From Cognatiluteimonas weifangensis (GTDB lineage Bacteria > Pseudomonadota > Gammaproteobacteria > Xanthomonadales > Xanthomonadaceae), in the NCBI RefSeq assembly GCF_003416885.1, contig NZ_QVPD01000009.1:52243-116242 (forward strand): a stretch of 64,000 nucleotides of DNA, given 5' to 3'. Numbering within the stretch: the first letter of the stretch is position 1; each line of letters starts with the position of its first letter. This document shows, piece by piece, positions 37,809 to 52,567 of the stretch. The notes beneath the pieces are model-generated. The model had not been told where the DNA came from, did not search any database, and worked only from the letters and a program-made list of their open reading frames with translations. The position numbers were made by a program, and so were the translations under genes.

Positions 37809-38759
37809 ATGACCTCTTCCTCCTCGCTCGCGTTCGTGTTCCCCGGCCAGGGCTCGCAGTCGCTCGGCATGCTGGCCGAACTGGCGGCGCTGGAGCCGTC
37901 GGTGCAGGCGACGTTCCGCGAAGCTTCCGAAGGCGCAGGGATCGACCTGTGGGCGCTCTCGCAGGGCGGCCCGGAGGAAATGCTCAACCGCACCGAATAC
38001 ACGCAGCCGGCGCTGTTGGCCGCGGGGGTGGCGGTGTGGCGGCTGTGGCGGCAGCGCGGGGGGCCGCGGCCGGCGTGGCTGGCCGGGCACAGCCTCGGCG
38101 AGTACAGCGCGCTGGTGGCGGCCGGTGCGCTGTCGCTGGCCGATGGCGCGCATCTGGTGCGTCTGCGCGGGCAGCTGATGCAGGACGCCGCGCCCGAGGG
38201 CGTCGGCGCGATGGCCGCGGTGCTCGGCGCCGACGATGCGGTCGTGGCCGAGGCCTGCCGCGAAGCTTCCGATACCGCGGTCGTGGTCCCGGCCAACTAC
38301 AACGCGCCCGGCCAGGTGGTGATCGGCGGCGATGTCGCCGCGCTCGAGCGCGCGCTGGCGCTGCTGGCCGAGCGCGGCGTGCGCAAGGCGGTCCGGCTCG
38401 CGGTCAGCGTGCCCTCGCACACGCCGCTGATGCGCGAGGCCGCCAACCGCCTGTCCGGGACGATGGCCGGGATGCGCTGGCACGAGCCGGAAATCCCGAT
38501 CGTGCAGAACGTCGACGGCGAGGTGCACGAGGGCGTGCAGTCGATCCGCGACGCGCTGGTGCGCCAGCTCTACCTGCCGGTGCGCTGGAGCGACTGCGTG
38601 CAGGCGCTGGCCGCGCGCGGCGCGACCCGCCTCGGCGAATGCGGCCCGGGCAAGGTGCTCGTGGGCCTGGCCAGGCGCATCGACAAGTCGCTCGACGCGC
38701 GCGCGCTCGGCACCCCGGAGGAATTCGAGAACGCACTGACGCAATGGAGCGACGCATGA
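37809..38759 (+). CDS. fabD: Malonyl-CoA:ACP transacylase
   Basis: A 316-residue enzyme that loads malonyl onto ACP. FVFPGQGSQSLGML opens the protein, the nucleophile is Ser95 in AGHSLGEYSAL, and His is in SVPSHTPLMREA. A TATCAT (37764-37769) may be the -10 of an internal promoter. ATG 37809 is chosen by homology; an upstream in-frame ATG exists at 37791. ATGA overlap with fabG. Confidence 0.95.
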   Translation: MTSSSSLAFVFPGQGSQSLGMLAELAALEPSVQATFREASEGAGIDLWALSQGGPEEMLNRTEYTQPALLAAGVAVWRLWRQRGGPRPAWLAGHSLGEYSALVAAGALSLADGAHLVRLRGQLMQDAAPEGVGAMAAVLGADDAVVAEACREASDTAVVVPANYNAPGQVVIGGDVAALERALALLAERGVRKAVRLAVSVPSHTPLMREAANRLSGTMAGMRWHEPEIPIVQNVDGEVHEGVQSIRDALVRQLYLPVRWSDCVQALAARGATRLGECGPGKVLVGLARRIDKSLDARALGTPEEFENALTQWSDA

Positions 38760-39505
38760 GCCGCCAGGACCCGCTGCAGGGCGAAATCGCGCTGGTCACC
38801 GGCGCCAGCCGCGGCATCGGCGCGGCGATCGCCGAGGAACTGGCCGCGCAGGGCGCGACGGTGATCGGCACCGCCACCACCGCCGCGGGCGCCGCCGCGA
38901 TCGGCGAGCGTCTGCACGCCGCCGGCGGTCATGGCCGGGTGCTGGACGTCACCGACGGCGCCGCGGTCGAGGCGCTGGTGGAGGACGTCGCTAAGCAGTT
39001 CGGCGCGGTCACGATCCTGGTCAACAACGCCGGCATCACCCGCGACAACCTGCTGCTGCGGATGAAGGACGAGGACTGGAACGCGATCCTCGACACCAAC
39101 CTCACCAGCGTCTACCGCACCAGCAAGGCGGTGATGCGCGGGATGATGAAGGCGCGCCGCGGCCGCATCGTCAACATCGCCTCGGTGATCGGCGTCACCG
39201 GCAACGCCGGCCAGGCCAACTACGCCGCGGCCAAGGCCGGCATCATCGCCTTCAGCAAGTCGCTGGCCAAGGAAATCGGCAGCCGCGGGGTGACGGTCAA
39301 CGTGGTCGCGCCCGGCTTCATCGACACCGACATGACCCGCGCGTTGCCGGAGGCCGCGCGCGAAGGGCTGCTCGGCCAGATCGCGCTCGGTCGTCTCGGC
39401 GCGCCCGGCGACGTCGCCCGCGCGGTGGCGTTCCTGGCCGGCCCGGCGGCGGCCTACATCACCGGCGAGACCCTGCACGTGAACGGCGGCATGTACATGC
39501 CGTGA
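38756..39505 (+). CDS. fabG: 3-oxoacyl-[ACP] reductase
   Basis: A 249-residue NADPH-dependent short-chain dehydrogenase. TGASRGIGAAIAEEL binds the cofactor, NNAGITRDNLLLRM is conserved, and the catalytic Ser-Tyr-Lys are in NIASVIGVTGNAGQANYAAAKAG. It ends ITGETLHVNGGMYMP. Translationally coupled to fabD. Confidence 0.96.
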   Translation: MSRQDPLQGEIALVTGASRGIGAAIAEELAAQGATVIGTATTAAGAAAIGERLHAAGGHGRVLDVTDGAAVEALVEDVAKQFGAVTILVNNAGITRDNLLLRMKDEDWNAILDTNLTSVYRTSKAVMRGMMKARRGRIVNIASVIGVTGNAGQANYAAAKAGIIAFSKSLAKEIGSRGVTVNVVAPGFIDTDMTRALPEAAREGLLGQIALGRLGAPGDVARAVAFLAGPAAAYITGETLHVNGGMYMP

Positions 39506-39631
39506 TTCCGAAGCGAGCGGAGGCGCCGGCTAAGCGATTGAACCGGAAAGGCTTTTGACAGGGTGCGCCGAGGCCGCCGATTCCTTTAGACTATTCCATC
39601 TAAACATCCCGTCCGGGAGGAGTGAGCACAC

Positions 39632-39871
39632 ATGAGCAGCATCGAAGAGCGCGTCAAGAAGATCGTCGTCGAGCAGTTGGGCGTCAAGGAAGAGGAAGTC
39701 ACCAACAGCGCCTCGTTCGTCGACGACCTCGGCGCGGATTCGCTCGATACCGTCGAACTGGTCATGGCGCTCGAGGAAGAGTTCGAGTGCGAGATCCCGG
39801 ACGAGGAAGCCGAGAAGATCACCTCCGTGCAGCAGGCGATCGACTACGTCAAGGCGCACGTGAAGGCTTGA
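39632..39871 (+). CDS. acpP: Acyl carrier protein
   Basis: A 79-residue acidic carrier. Ser37 in [11 protein letters not shown] accepts phosphopantetheine. A strong ribosome-binding site GGGAGGAG lies about 10 bases before ATG 39632, fitting high expression. In the 126-base gap upstream, TTGACA (39555-39560) and TAGACT (39587-39592) are present but 26 bases apart, so they do not form one standard promoter. Confidence 0.97.
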   Translation: MSSIEERVKKIVVEQLGVKEEEVTNSASFVDDLGADSLDTVELVMALEEEFECEIPDEEAEKITSVQQAIDYVKAHVKA

Positions 39872-39966
39872 TGTTCTTTCCTGGACACGCGCCCGGCCGT
39901 CGCTCGCCGGGCTTTCCACGAAATGCCGCCGTGGCGCCCCGTCGCCCGCCGGCCTGACTGGAACAG

Positions 39967-39995
39967 CGGGGCCGCATTCGCGGCCCCGTGCATTT
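39967..39995 (+). terminator. Possible terminator or attenuator between acpP and fabF
   Basis: A 9-base stem CGGGGCCGC/GCGGCCCCG (39967-39975 with 39980-39988) is followed by a weak T-rich stretch. A second hairpin GCCCGGC/GCCGGGC (39891-39897 with 39906-39912) followed by TTT lies 70 bases earlier. Together they could reduce read-through from the abundant acpP message into fabF. Confidence 0.4.
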
Positions 39996-40035
39996 GTAGA
40001 GAGCAGCGGAAGCCGCGCAGCAACGGAGTTGGGGC

Positions 40036-41289
<1,254 letters not shown>

Positions 41290-41444
41290 GCACGACGGGG
41301 GCGAGGAAGCCCGGCGGGCGCGGCGGACGGCCTGGTCCGGGCGCAACCCCGCGGCCGCTTCGCCCCGCCCGGCCGCTTCGGGCCGTCGTTTCCGCGAACG
41401 CGGGAGCCCGGCGCCTTCCGTTGCAGCGCGACTGAGCCGACGGC

Positions 41445-42803
41445 ATGTCCGTCACCCGCGCCCTCCCTTCGGACATCGACCTGCTCGCGCTGCAGCGCCT
41501 CGCGCCGCGGCGCTATCCGCTGTTGCTGGAATCCGCGGCCGCCGGCACCGCGCAGGGTCGCTGGGATCTGCTGCTGGCGGCCAGCGGCCAATCGCTGACG
41601 CTGGCGCGCGATGGCGTCGTCCGCCGTGAGGACGGCACGCAGGTCGAAGGCGATTTCCTGGCCGCGCTGGATCGCGACTGGCGCGCGCAACGCATCCCGC
41701 GCATGCCCTCGCGCTGGCCGTTCCGCGGCGGCTGGGCGCTGCTGCTGGGCTACGAACTCGCCGCGCAAGTCGAACCGGTGCTGTGCCTGCCGCCGGCACC
41801 CGGTGATCTGCCGCCGGCGCTGGCGCTGCGCTGCCCGGCCGCAATCCTGCGCGATCGCACCAGCGGCGATTGCATCGCGGTCGCCGAAACCGCGCATGCG
41901 GCAACGCTGGACGCGATCGCCGCCGATCTCGCCTGCGCGCAGGCGTTGCCGCCGCTGCCGGCGTGGACCGCGCCGGCACGGCTGGACGAGGAGCCGCCGC
42001 GACGCTTCATCGACGGTGTCGCCCGCATCCTCGACTACCTCGCCGCCGGCGACGTGTTCCAGGCCAACCTGTCGCGCGGCTGGCAGGCGCATTTCGACCG
42101 CGCTCCCGATCCCGCCGCGTTGTTCGCGCGCCTGCGCCGTCACAACCCGGCGCCGTTCGCCGGGGTGTTCGCCGGCGACGGCTGGGCGGTGGTGAGCGCC
42201 TCGCCGGAGCGGCTGGTGTCGGTGCACGGCGACCTGGTGCAGACCCGGCCGATCGCCGGCACCCGACCGCGCTTTGCCGGCGACGACGACGCGGCGCGCA
42301 TCCGCGACCTGGTCGGCAATCCCAAGGAACGCGCCGAGCACGTGATGCTGATCGACCTGGAGCGCAACGACCTGGGCCGCGTGTGCGTAGCGGGCAGCGT
42401 CGAAGTGGACGAACTGATGACGGTGGAAAGCTACGCCCACGTGCACCACATCGTCAGCAACGTGCGCGGCCGGCTGCGATCGGACGTCACGCCGGGCGCG
42501 ACGATCGCCACGGTGTTCCCCGGCGGCACCATCACCGGCTGCCCCAAGGTGCGCTGCATGCAGGTCATCGCCGAACTCGAGGGGCAGGGGCGCGGCGCCT
42601 ACACCGGCGCCTTCGGCTGGCTCGGGCGCGACGGCGACCTGGACCTCAACATCCTGATCCGCAGCGCCGAGCTGGAAGGCCGCACGCTGCGCTTCCGCAC
42701 CGGCGCCGGCATCGTCGCCGACTCCGATCCGCAGCGCGAACTCGACGAGACCCGCGCCAAGGCGCGCGGCATGCTGCGCGCGCTGGGCGAACCGGCGTGT
42801 TGA
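41445..42803 (+). CDS. pabB: Aminodeoxychorismate synthase component I
   Basis: A 452-residue chorismate-binding enzyme that, with a PabA amidotransferase, makes 4-amino-4-deoxychorismate for folate. The C-terminal half has the family motifs GDVFQANLSRGW, RPIAGTRPR, MLIDLERNDLGRV, PGGTITGCPKVRCMQVI and RTGAGIVADSDP. The N-terminal half is more divergent. No pabA lies in the window. It precedes pabC, so the two successive steps are encoded together inside the fatty-acid cluster. Confidence 0.92.
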   Translation: MSVTRALPSDIDLLALQRLAPRRYPLLLESAAAGTAQGRWDLLLAASGQSLTLARDGVVRREDGTQVEGDFLAALDRDWRAQRIPRMPSRWPFRGGWALLLGYELAAQVEPVLCLPPAPGDLPPALALRCPAAILRDRTSGDCIAVAETAHAATLDAIAADLACAQALPPLPAWTAPARLDEEPPRRFIDGVARILDYLAAGDVFQANLSRGWQAHFDRAPDPAALFARLRRHNPAPFAGVFAGDGWAVVSASPERLVSVHGDLVQTRPIAGTRPRFAGDDDAARIRDLVGNPKERAEHVMLIDLERNDLGRVCVAGSVEVDELMTVESYAHVHHIVSNVRGRLRSDVTPGATIATVFPGGTITGCPKVRCMQVIAELEGQGRGAYTGAFGWLGRDGDLDLNILIRSAELEGRTLRFRTGAGIVADSDPQRELDETRAKARGMLRALGEPAC

Positions 42804-42916
42804 GCCGGCGCCCCGTCGGCACCGGCTGCGGGCAAATGCCCACGATACCCTGCCGGGTACGCGAAATCCGGCGCCAGCGCGGCATTCGCCCTGGCTGCGC
42901 GCGGGACCCCTGACGA

Positions 42917-46527
<3,611 letters not shown>

Positions 46528-46528
<1 letters not shown>

Positions 46529-46887
46529 TGGCGGCAAACGTGGGCGGCGCGCGCCAGGGCATCCTGTCGCTGGCGGTCAAGGACAAGGCGCAGCTCTACA
46601 GCGCCTACATGCCGTACCTGAAATCCGGCGGCATCTTCGTGCCGACCACCCGCCGCTACTTCCTCGGCGACGAAGTGTTCCTGCTGCTGACCCTGCCCGA
46701 ATCCAGCGAACGCCTGCCGGTGGCCGGCAAGGTGATCTGGGTGACCCCGACCGGGGCCCAGGGCAACCGTACCGCCGGCATCGGCGTGCAGTTCGCCGAC
46801 AGCAGCGAGGGCGAGACGGTCAAGGGCAAGATCGAGACGCTGCTGGCCGGCACCCTCACCGCGGACAAGCCCACGCACACGATGTGA
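46528..46887 (+). CDS. pilZ: Type IV pilus PilZ-domain protein
   Basis: A 119-residue single PilZ domain. It starts MAANVGGARQGILSLAVKDK and contains YLKSGGIFVPTTRRYFLGDE and GVQFADSSEG. The RxxxR c-di-GMP-binding motif is absent, as in the xanthomonad PilZ that works through PilB and FimX rather than by binding c-di-GMP itself. Always located after holB in this group. Confidence 0.93.
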
Positions 46888-47031
46888 GTCCGCCGCGCGC
46901 GCGGACCGCCACCGCACTGCGCCCGGCATTGCCGCACCGCGCGTCGACGCAGCGGCAGACGCTGGTTCCGGCGCAACCCGCAACCCGCAACGCCGGTGGC
47001 ACGGCCGCGCGCTGCACCCCGGCGCCGGCGC

Positions 47032-49128
47032 TCAGGCCCGCAGCGCCGGGGCGTCCCAGCCCGGCCGCGGCGCGAAACGGTCGCCGTAACGCGCCTGCAG
47101 CGCCTGCAGCTTCGCCAGCAGCGCTTCGGCACCGGTGTCGCGCACGTACTGGATCGGACCGCCGCGGAACGGTGCGAAGCCGGTGCCGAAGATCACCCCG
47201 GCATCCAGCAGGTCGGCATCGGCGACCACGCCGTCGTGGAGTGCGGCGACGGCCTCGTTGAGCAGCGGCAGCAACAGGCGGTCTTCGAGGTCGCCGGGAG
47301 CCTGGTAGCCTTTCGGCAGGTCCGGCTTGACCGGCTTGCCGTCGACCCACTTGTACAGGCCCTGACCGTCCTTCTTGCCGCGCTTGCCGGCGGCCGGTGG
47401 CGCCGCCAGCGCGGCCGGCACCTGCAGGCCGAGGAACGGCGCCAGTTCCTGCGCCACGCCCGCGGCGACGTCCAGCCCGACCGTGTCGATCAGCTCGATC
47501 GGCCCCATCGGCATGCCGAAGCGCTTGGCCGCCTTGTCGATCGCCGCGCCGGGAATGCCTTCGGCGAACGCGGTCGCGGCCTCGAGCATGTACGGGAACA
47601 GCACCCGGTTGACCAGGAACCCCGGCGTGCCCGCGACCGGTACCGGCAGCTTGCCGAGCGCCCTGCAGAACGCCGCCAGCCGCTGCTGCGTGTCCGCGGC
47701 CATCGCGTCGTGGCGGACGATTTCCACCAGCGGCATCAGCGCCACCGGGTTGAAGTAGTGCAGGCCGGCGAACTGCGCCGGTCGCTGCAGCTGGCCGCGC
47801 AGGTCGGTGAGCGGGATCGAGGAGGTGTTGCTGGTGAGCAGCGCGCCAGGCTGCATCCGCGGCTCCACCGCGGCGTACAGCTCGCGCTTGGCCTCGGCCC
47901 GTTCGATGATCGCCTCGATCACCAGATCCGCGTCCGCGGCGCCGTCGCCGGCCAGGTCGCCCTTGAGCCGCGCCGCGACCGCCGGACGCTTGGTCTCGTC
48001 CTTGACCTTCTTCGCGAACAGCGCCTGCGCGCGCGTCAGCGCGCCGTCGATGAAGCGCTGCTCGCGGTCCGACAGCGTGACCTCGAAACCCTTGTACGCC
48101 GCCCAGGCGGCGATGTCGCCGCCCATCACCCCGGCGCCGACCACGTGCACGCGGGCGATGCCGCTGTCGCCGGCGCCTTGGGCCTTGAGCCGCTCCTGCA
48201 GGAAGAACACCCGGATCAGGTTGCGTGCGGTGGCGGTGCCGGCGAGCCTGGCCACCGCCTTGCGCTCGGCACCCAGCAGCGACTGGATCCCGCCGCCGGC
48301 GCGGCGCCAGGTCTCGATCAAGGCGTACGGCGCCGGGTAATGCGCCTTGGGTGCCTTGCGCGCGACCTGCTTGACCAGCATCGGCGCCAGTACCTGCCGC
48401 ACCGGCCACCAGTTCGTCGCCCAGGCGAGAAAACGCTGCTTGAACGCACGCGTGGCGCCTTTCGCCACCAGCGTTGCCGCAGCCTCGACCAGGTCCGCTG
48501 TGTCGACCACACGGTCGACCAGGCCGATCGCGCGCGCAGCCTTGGCCGGCAACGCGCGGCCGCTCAGCATCAGGTCCATCGCCGCGGGCGCGCCGACCAG
48601 CCGCGGCAGGCGCACGCTGCCGCCCCAGCCGGGATAGATGCCGAGCTTCACTTCCGGCAGGCCGATGCGCGTGGACGCGTCGGCGGAGGCGACGCGGTAG
48701 CGGCAGGCCAGCGCCAGCTCGGTGCCGCCGCCCATGCAGTAGCCGTGGATCGCCGCGACCGTGGGGCAGGGCAGCTCGGCCAGCTTCTGCAAGGTCTGCT
48801 GGCCGCGGAACAGCGCGTCCTTGACCGTGCCGCGGGCATCGAAGTCCTGGAATTCCCTGACGTCGGCCCCGGCCACGAAGCCCGACGGCTTGGCGGAGCG
48901 GAACACCACGCCCTTGGGTGGATCGATGGCCAGCCGCTCGAGCAGGGTGTCGAGCTCGATCAGCATGTCCTGCGACAGCGCGTTGACCGATTGCCCGCCG
49001 CGGTCGATGGTCACCACGACGATGCCGTCGCCGCGCGCCGCCGCCTGCCAATGGCGGAAGCGGAGCCCGTCGAAGCCTGCAATCATGGGGGCTGCCGTCG
49101 CGGGGCTTGTTGTCATGGTGGTGGCCAT
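47032..49128 (-). CDS. Fatty-acid oxidation bifunctional protein: enoyl-CoA hydratase/3-hydroxyacyl-CoA dehydrogenase
   Basis: A 698-residue FadJ/FadB-like protein. The N-terminal crotonase domain has VAGADVREFQDF, HGYCMGGGTELALACRYR and GLPEVKLGIYPGWGGSVRLPR with both catalytic Glu positions. The dehydrogenase part has the NAD loop VVGAGVMGGDIAAWAAYKG, then LTSNTSSIPLTDL, GLHYFNPVALMPLVEIV and PGFLVNRVLFPYMLEA. No thiolase gene follows. Start uncertain among ATGs 49128, 49116 and 49086; homology to the start of the domain (IAGFDGLRFRHWQ) fits any. Confidence 0.9.
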   Translation of the reverse strand: MATTMTTSPATAAPMIAGFDGLRFRHWQAAARGDGIVVVTIDRGGQSVNALSQDMLIELDTLLERLAIDPPKGVVFRSAKPSGFVAGADVREFQDFDARGTVKDALFRGQQTLQKLAELPCPTVAAIHGYCMGGGTELALACRYRVASADASTRIGLPEVKLGIYPGWGGSVRLPRLVGAPAAMDLMLSGRALPAKAARAIGLVDRVVDTADLVEAAATLVAKGATRAFKQRFLAWATNWWPVRQVLAPMLVKQVARKAPKAHYPAPYALIETWRRAGGGIQSLLGAERKAVARLAGTATARNLIRVFFLQERLKAQGAGDSGIARVHVVGAGVMGGDIAAWAAYKGFEVTLSDREQRFIDGALTRAQALFAKKVKDETKRPAVAARLKGDLAGDGAADADLVIEAIIERAEAKRELYAAVEPRMQPGALLTSNTSSIPLTDLRGQLQRPAQFAGLHYFNPVALMPLVEIVRHDAMAADTQQRLAAFCRALGKLPVPVAGTPGFLVNRVLFPYMLEAATAFAEGIPGAAIDKAAKRFGMPMGPIELIDTVGLDVAAGVAQELAPFLGLQVPAALAAPPAAGKRGKKDGQGLYKWVDGKPVKPDLPKGYQAPGDLEDRLLLPLLNEAVAALHDGVVADADLLDAGVIFGTGFAPFRGGPIQYVRDTGAEALLAKLQALQARYGDRFAPRPGWDAPALRA

Positions 49129-49209
49129 TCGCTGCGGTACGGGACGCCAAAGTATCATCCCGGCCGTCTTTGATTGCAGTCAATGCGCCCCCATTGGCTC
49201 GGCAGGGGT

Positions 49210-49237
49210 GGAACTTTCCGCCACGGACGTTGTCCCA
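49210..49237 (+). promoter_or_regulatory. SigmaE-like autoregulatory promoter of rpoE
   Basis: GGAACTT (49210-49216), 15-base spacer and GTCCCA (49232-49237) match the -35 of the extracytoplasmic sigma pattern exactly and the -10 (GTCTAA) in part. A TATCAT at 49153-49158 upstream may be a separate sigma70 -10. Confidence 0.5.
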
Positions 49238-49283
49238 CTGCCCGGCTGAATGCCGGGCCGACATGCAGGAGTGCCGGCAAGGC

Positions 49284-49901
49284 ATGGCCGAGGTTGAGTT
49301 GTCCCAGCAGTTGGACCACGAGCTGGTAACGCGTGTCCAGCGCGGCGACAAGGCGGCATTCGATCTGCTGGTGCGCAAGTACCAGCATCGGATCGTCGCC
49401 TTGATCGGACGCTATGTCGCCGACTGGAGCGAGTGCCAGGACGTGGCCCAGGAAACCTTCCTGCGCGCCTATCGCGCGCTGGGCAGTTTCCGCGGGGACG
49501 CGCAGTTCTACACCTGGTTGCACCGGATCGCCGTGAACACCGCCAAGAATCACCTGGTCGCGCACAACCGTCGCCCGCCCACCGACGACATCGACGTGGG
49601 CGACGCCGAGCAGTTCGAGTCCGGGTTGCGCCTGCGCGACAACGACACGCCGGAACGCGAACTGATGCGCCAGCAGATGGAACAAACCGTGATGCGCGCG
49701 GTCGAAGCCCTGCCGGACGAGCTGCGCACGGCGATCACGTTGCGCGAGGTCGACGGCCTGAGCTACGAGGAGATCGCGCAGAAGATGGATTGCCCGATCG
49801 GCACGGTGCGTTCGCGCATCTTCCGCGCCCGCGAGGCGATCGACCAGGAACTGCGGCCCCTGATGGATACCGAACACGCACCGGAGCGAGCGACACGATG
49901 A
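49284..49901 (+). CDS. rpoE: RNA polymerase sigma factor RpoE (AlgU type)
   Basis: A 205-residue ECF sigma factor for envelope stress. Region 2 reads LVRKYQHRIVALIGRY with DWSECQDVAQETFLRAYRALGSFRG and YTWLHRIAVNTAKN; region 4 ends LSYEEIAQKMDCPIGTVRSRIFRARE. ATG 49284 (MAEVELSQQLD) is chosen by homology; ATG 49263 is in frame upstream. Translationally coupled (ATGA) to the anti-sigma gene. Confidence 0.95.
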   Translation: MAEVELSQQLDHELVTRVQRGDKAAFDLLVRKYQHRIVALIGRYVADWSECQDVAQETFLRAYRALGSFRGDAQFYTWLHRIAVNTAKNHLVAHNRRPPTDDIDVGDAEQFESGLRLRDNDTPERELMRQQMEQTVMRAVEALPDELRTAITLREVDGLSYEEIAQKMDCPIGTVRSRIFRAREAIDQELRPLMDTEHAPERATR

Positions 49902-50734
49902 CTTCCGGAAACGATTTCCACGACAAGATCCTGGACCACAACCGCCTGCAGCTGTCGGCGCTGCTCGACGGCGAACTGGCGCCGGACGAGGCGCGCTTCC
50001 TGCTGCGCCGGCTGCAACACGACACCGACCTCGCCGGCTGCTGGTCGCGCTGGCAACTGGCCGGCGACATCCTGCGCGGGCGCGACGCGCTGGCAGCACC
50101 GGCCGGCTTCGCCGGTGGCGTGAGTGCGGCGATCGCCGCGCAGGCAGCGCCGGCGCCGGTGGCCGCACACCCGCCGCGCAAGCTGCGCTGGGGTTCCGGT
50201 GCGGCGCTCGCGGCCGCGTCGGTCGCCGTCTTCGCGCTGTTCGTCAGCCGCCAGGCCCCCGATGCCTCGGTTCCCGAGGGCGCGGCGGGAATGGAAATCG
50301 CCAGCGTCGCCCCGGCGTCCGTGCCGGCGCCCGCGCCGGTGCCCGCGCCCCGGCCCGCGCCGGCTGCGCCGCAGGCACCGGATTCCAGTGCCCGGCTCGC
50401 GGCGGCCGTCGCGGTGGCCGAGGTGCCGCGCCGCGCCGTCGCACGGCGTTCGCGCGCACAAAGCCAGCACGCCGCCAGCACCCGCGCCGCGCGTGCCGCC
50501 GAGCCGCAGCGGGCGATCGCCGCGGCGCCGCCGCCGGCCGTCAATCCCTTCGCGCCGCAAGCCAGCGACATCGCCATCCGGCCGTGGCCGCGCGCGCTGC
50601 TGCCGGGCGCGTCCGGCGGCGCCTTCAATGTCGATTACGGCAGCATGCAGGCGACTAGCGCGGCGTTCTATCCGTTCCAGCCGCGCCCGATGACGCCGCC
50701 GCAGCCGGCCGACGATGCCGGATCGGCGCATTGA
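49898..50734 (+). CDS. rseA: RseA-family anti-sigma factor
   Basis: A 278-residue membrane protein. The cytoplasmic N-terminal domain (RLQLSALLDGELAPDEARFLLRRL, then CWSRWQLAGDILRG) matches RseA/MucA. One membrane helix lies around residues 97-115 (SGAALAAASVAVFALFV). The periplasmic part is long, Pro/Ala-rich and low complexity. It should hold RpoE inactive until cleaved by site-1 and site-2 proteases. The next gene encodes a MucD-type protease, as in other rpoE operons; rseB is not adjacent. Confidence 0.85.
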   Translation: MTSGNDFHDKILDHNRLQLSALLDGELAPDEARFLLRRLQHDTDLAGCWSRWQLAGDILRGRDALAAPAGFAGGVSAAIAAQAAPAPVAAHPPRKLRWGSGAALAAASVAVFALFVSRQAPDASVPEGAAGMEIASVAPASVPAPAPVPAPRPAPAAPQAPDSSARLAAAVAVAEVPRRAVARRSRAQSQHAASTRAARAAEPQRAIAAAPPPAVNPFAPQASDIAIRPWPRALLPGASGGAFNVDYGSMQATSAAFYPFQPRPMTPPQPADDAGSAH

Positions 50735-50801
50735 GTGCGACGCATCGGCGTCGCGCCACGCCGGAACCGTTTCGTATCCCTTGCTTCGAGGTCGTCCTTC
50801 G

Positions 50802-52310
50802 ATGAATGCATCCGTTCGTGCGCGCGTCGGCGCGCTGGCGCTGGTCGCCGTCGTTTCCGCCGCCACCACGGCCGTGGTGTTGCCTGTCGCCACCGCGCAG
50901 TCGCCGGCGCCGGCGCCGCAGATGGTGGTCGGGCTGCCGGATTTCACCCATCTGGTCGAGCAGGTCGGCCCGGGCGTGGTCAACATCGAGGCGACCCTCG
51001 GCAGCCGCGGCGCGCGGCTGCGCGGGCAACTGCCCGACGACGCCCAGATCCCGGAGATCTTCCGCCGCTTCTTCGGCCCCGGAATGCCGTTCCCGGGGAT
51101 GCCGCAGGACCCGGCAGACGGGCCGCGCGGGGTGTCGCAGGGCACCGGCTTCCTCATTTCCGCCGACGGCTACGTGCTGACCAACCATCACGTGGTGGAC
51201 GGCGCGGATGCGGTGAAGGTCAAGCTCTCCGACCGTCGCGAGTTCACCGCCCAGGTCGTCGGCAGCGACGAGCAGTCCGACGTCGCCCTGCTCAAGATCG
51301 ACGCCGGCGGCCTGCCGGCGCTGCGCCTGGGCGATTCCAGCCAGCTCAAGCCGGGGCAGTGGGTGGTGGCGATCGGCTCGCCGTTCGGCCTCGACCACTC
51401 GGTCACCGCCGGCATCGTCAGCGCGGTCGGGCGTTCGGCCGGCGCCAGCCAGCAGTACGTGCCGTTCATCCAGACCGACGTGGCGATCAACCGCGGCAAT
51501 TCCGGCGGGCCGCTGCTCAATACCCGCGGCGAGGTGGTCGGCATCAATTCGCAGATCTTCAGCAACTCCGGCGGCTACATGGGGGTGAGCTTCGCCATCC
51601 CGATCGACCTGGCGATGAACTCGGTCAAGCAGCTCAAGGCCACCGGCAAGGTGCAGCGCGGCATGATCGGGGTCGGGCTGCAGCCGATCACCGCCGACCT
51701 CGCCCAGGGCCTGGGCCTGCCGGACACCCGCGGCGCGCTGATCCGCGAGGTCTCGCCCGGTAGCGCCGGCGAGAAAGCCGGGCTGCGCGTGGGCGACGTG
51801 ATCCGCAGCGTCGACGGCCGCGCGATCGGGCAGTCCAGCGAGTTGCCTCCGATCGTCGGCGCCAAGGCCCCGGGCACGCGGATCCGGCTCGGGGTGCTGC
51901 GCGACGGCGCGCAGCGCGAGATCGCGGTGGTGCTGGCGCCGCTGGACGAGACCCTGCTGCCGGGCAATGGCGGCCAGGGGCCGCGGGACCGGACGGCGCC
52001 GGTGCAGCCTTCGTCCAATCCGCTCGGCCTGATCGGCGAACCGCTGGACGCCGCCGACCGCAGGCAACTGGGGCTGCAACCTGGCGAGGGCGTCGGCATC
52101 GCCCGGGTCGAAGGTCTGGCCGCGCGCAGCGCCGGCGTCCGTGCGGGCGACGTGGTGCTCAAGGTCGGCCGCAGTGCGGTCGGCAGCCCGGCCGAGCTCG
52201 ATCGCGCGCTGCGCGACGTCCGGCCCGGACAGACGGTGATGCTGCTGCTCAGCCGCAACGGCAACAGCCAGTTCGTCGCGGTGACGCCGCGGACCGACGA
52301 CCGGCAGTAG
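50802..52310 (+). CDS. mucD: Periplasmic serine endoprotease DegP/MucD type
   Basis: A 502-residue HtrA protease. Signal peptide at the N-terminus ([22 protein letters not shown]), catalytic triad His130 (TNHHVVDG), Asp160 (QSDVALLK) and Ser234 ([10 protein letters not shown]), then two PDZ domains starting about residues 285 and 395. It follows rpoE-rseA, so sigmaE control is likely. It degrades misfolded envelope proteins. Confidence 0.93.
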   Translation: MNASVRARVGALALVAVVSAATTAVVLPVATAQSPAPAPQMVVGLPDFTHLVEQVGPGVVNIEATLGSRGARLRGQLPDDAQIPEIFRRFFGPGMPFPGMPQDPADGPRGVSQGTGFLISADGYVLTNHHVVDGADAVKVKLSDRREFTAQVVGSDEQSDVALLKIDAGGLPALRLGDSSQLKPGQWVVAIGSPFGLDHSVTAGIVSAVGRSAGASQQYVPFIQTDVAINRGNSGGPLLNTRGEVVGINSQIFSNSGGYMGVSFAIPIDLAMNSVKQLKATGKVQRGMIGVGLQPITADLAQGLGLPDTRGALIREVSPGSAGEKAGLRVGDVIRSVDGRAIGQSSELPPIVGAKAPGTRIRLGVLRDGAQREIAVVLAPLDETLLPGNGGQGPRDRTAPVQPSSNPLGLIGEPLDAADRRQLGLQPGEGVGIARVEGLAARSAGVRAGDVVLKVGRSAVGSPAELDRALRDVRPGQTVMLLLSRNGNSQFVAVTPRTDDRQ

Positions 52311-52567
52311 CCGGCCACGGCTGGCGGCGGCCGGCCACAGGCCACGGGTGCGGCGTGGCGGCATCCCCGGAGTTGTGGCGTGTGCGCCGGCCCGGGTCGG
52401 CGCCGCCGCGGCGGCCGCGTCGGCCATGCGATAATGTCGCGTTCGGCCCCAACCCGCGTCGCATCGGTCCAGCCGGCGCCCGCGTCCGGGCCACGCGACC
52501 CGGCTGCCGGGCGTTCGACCCCACCCAGTGCGCGCCTTTGCGGCGTGCGCGTCTCCAGCCCGGACCG

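Noticed and set aside
39555..39592. TTGACA and TAGACT upstream of acpP as one sigma70 promoter
   Set aside because: The spacing is 26 bases, far from 16-18, so they cannot form a standard pair.
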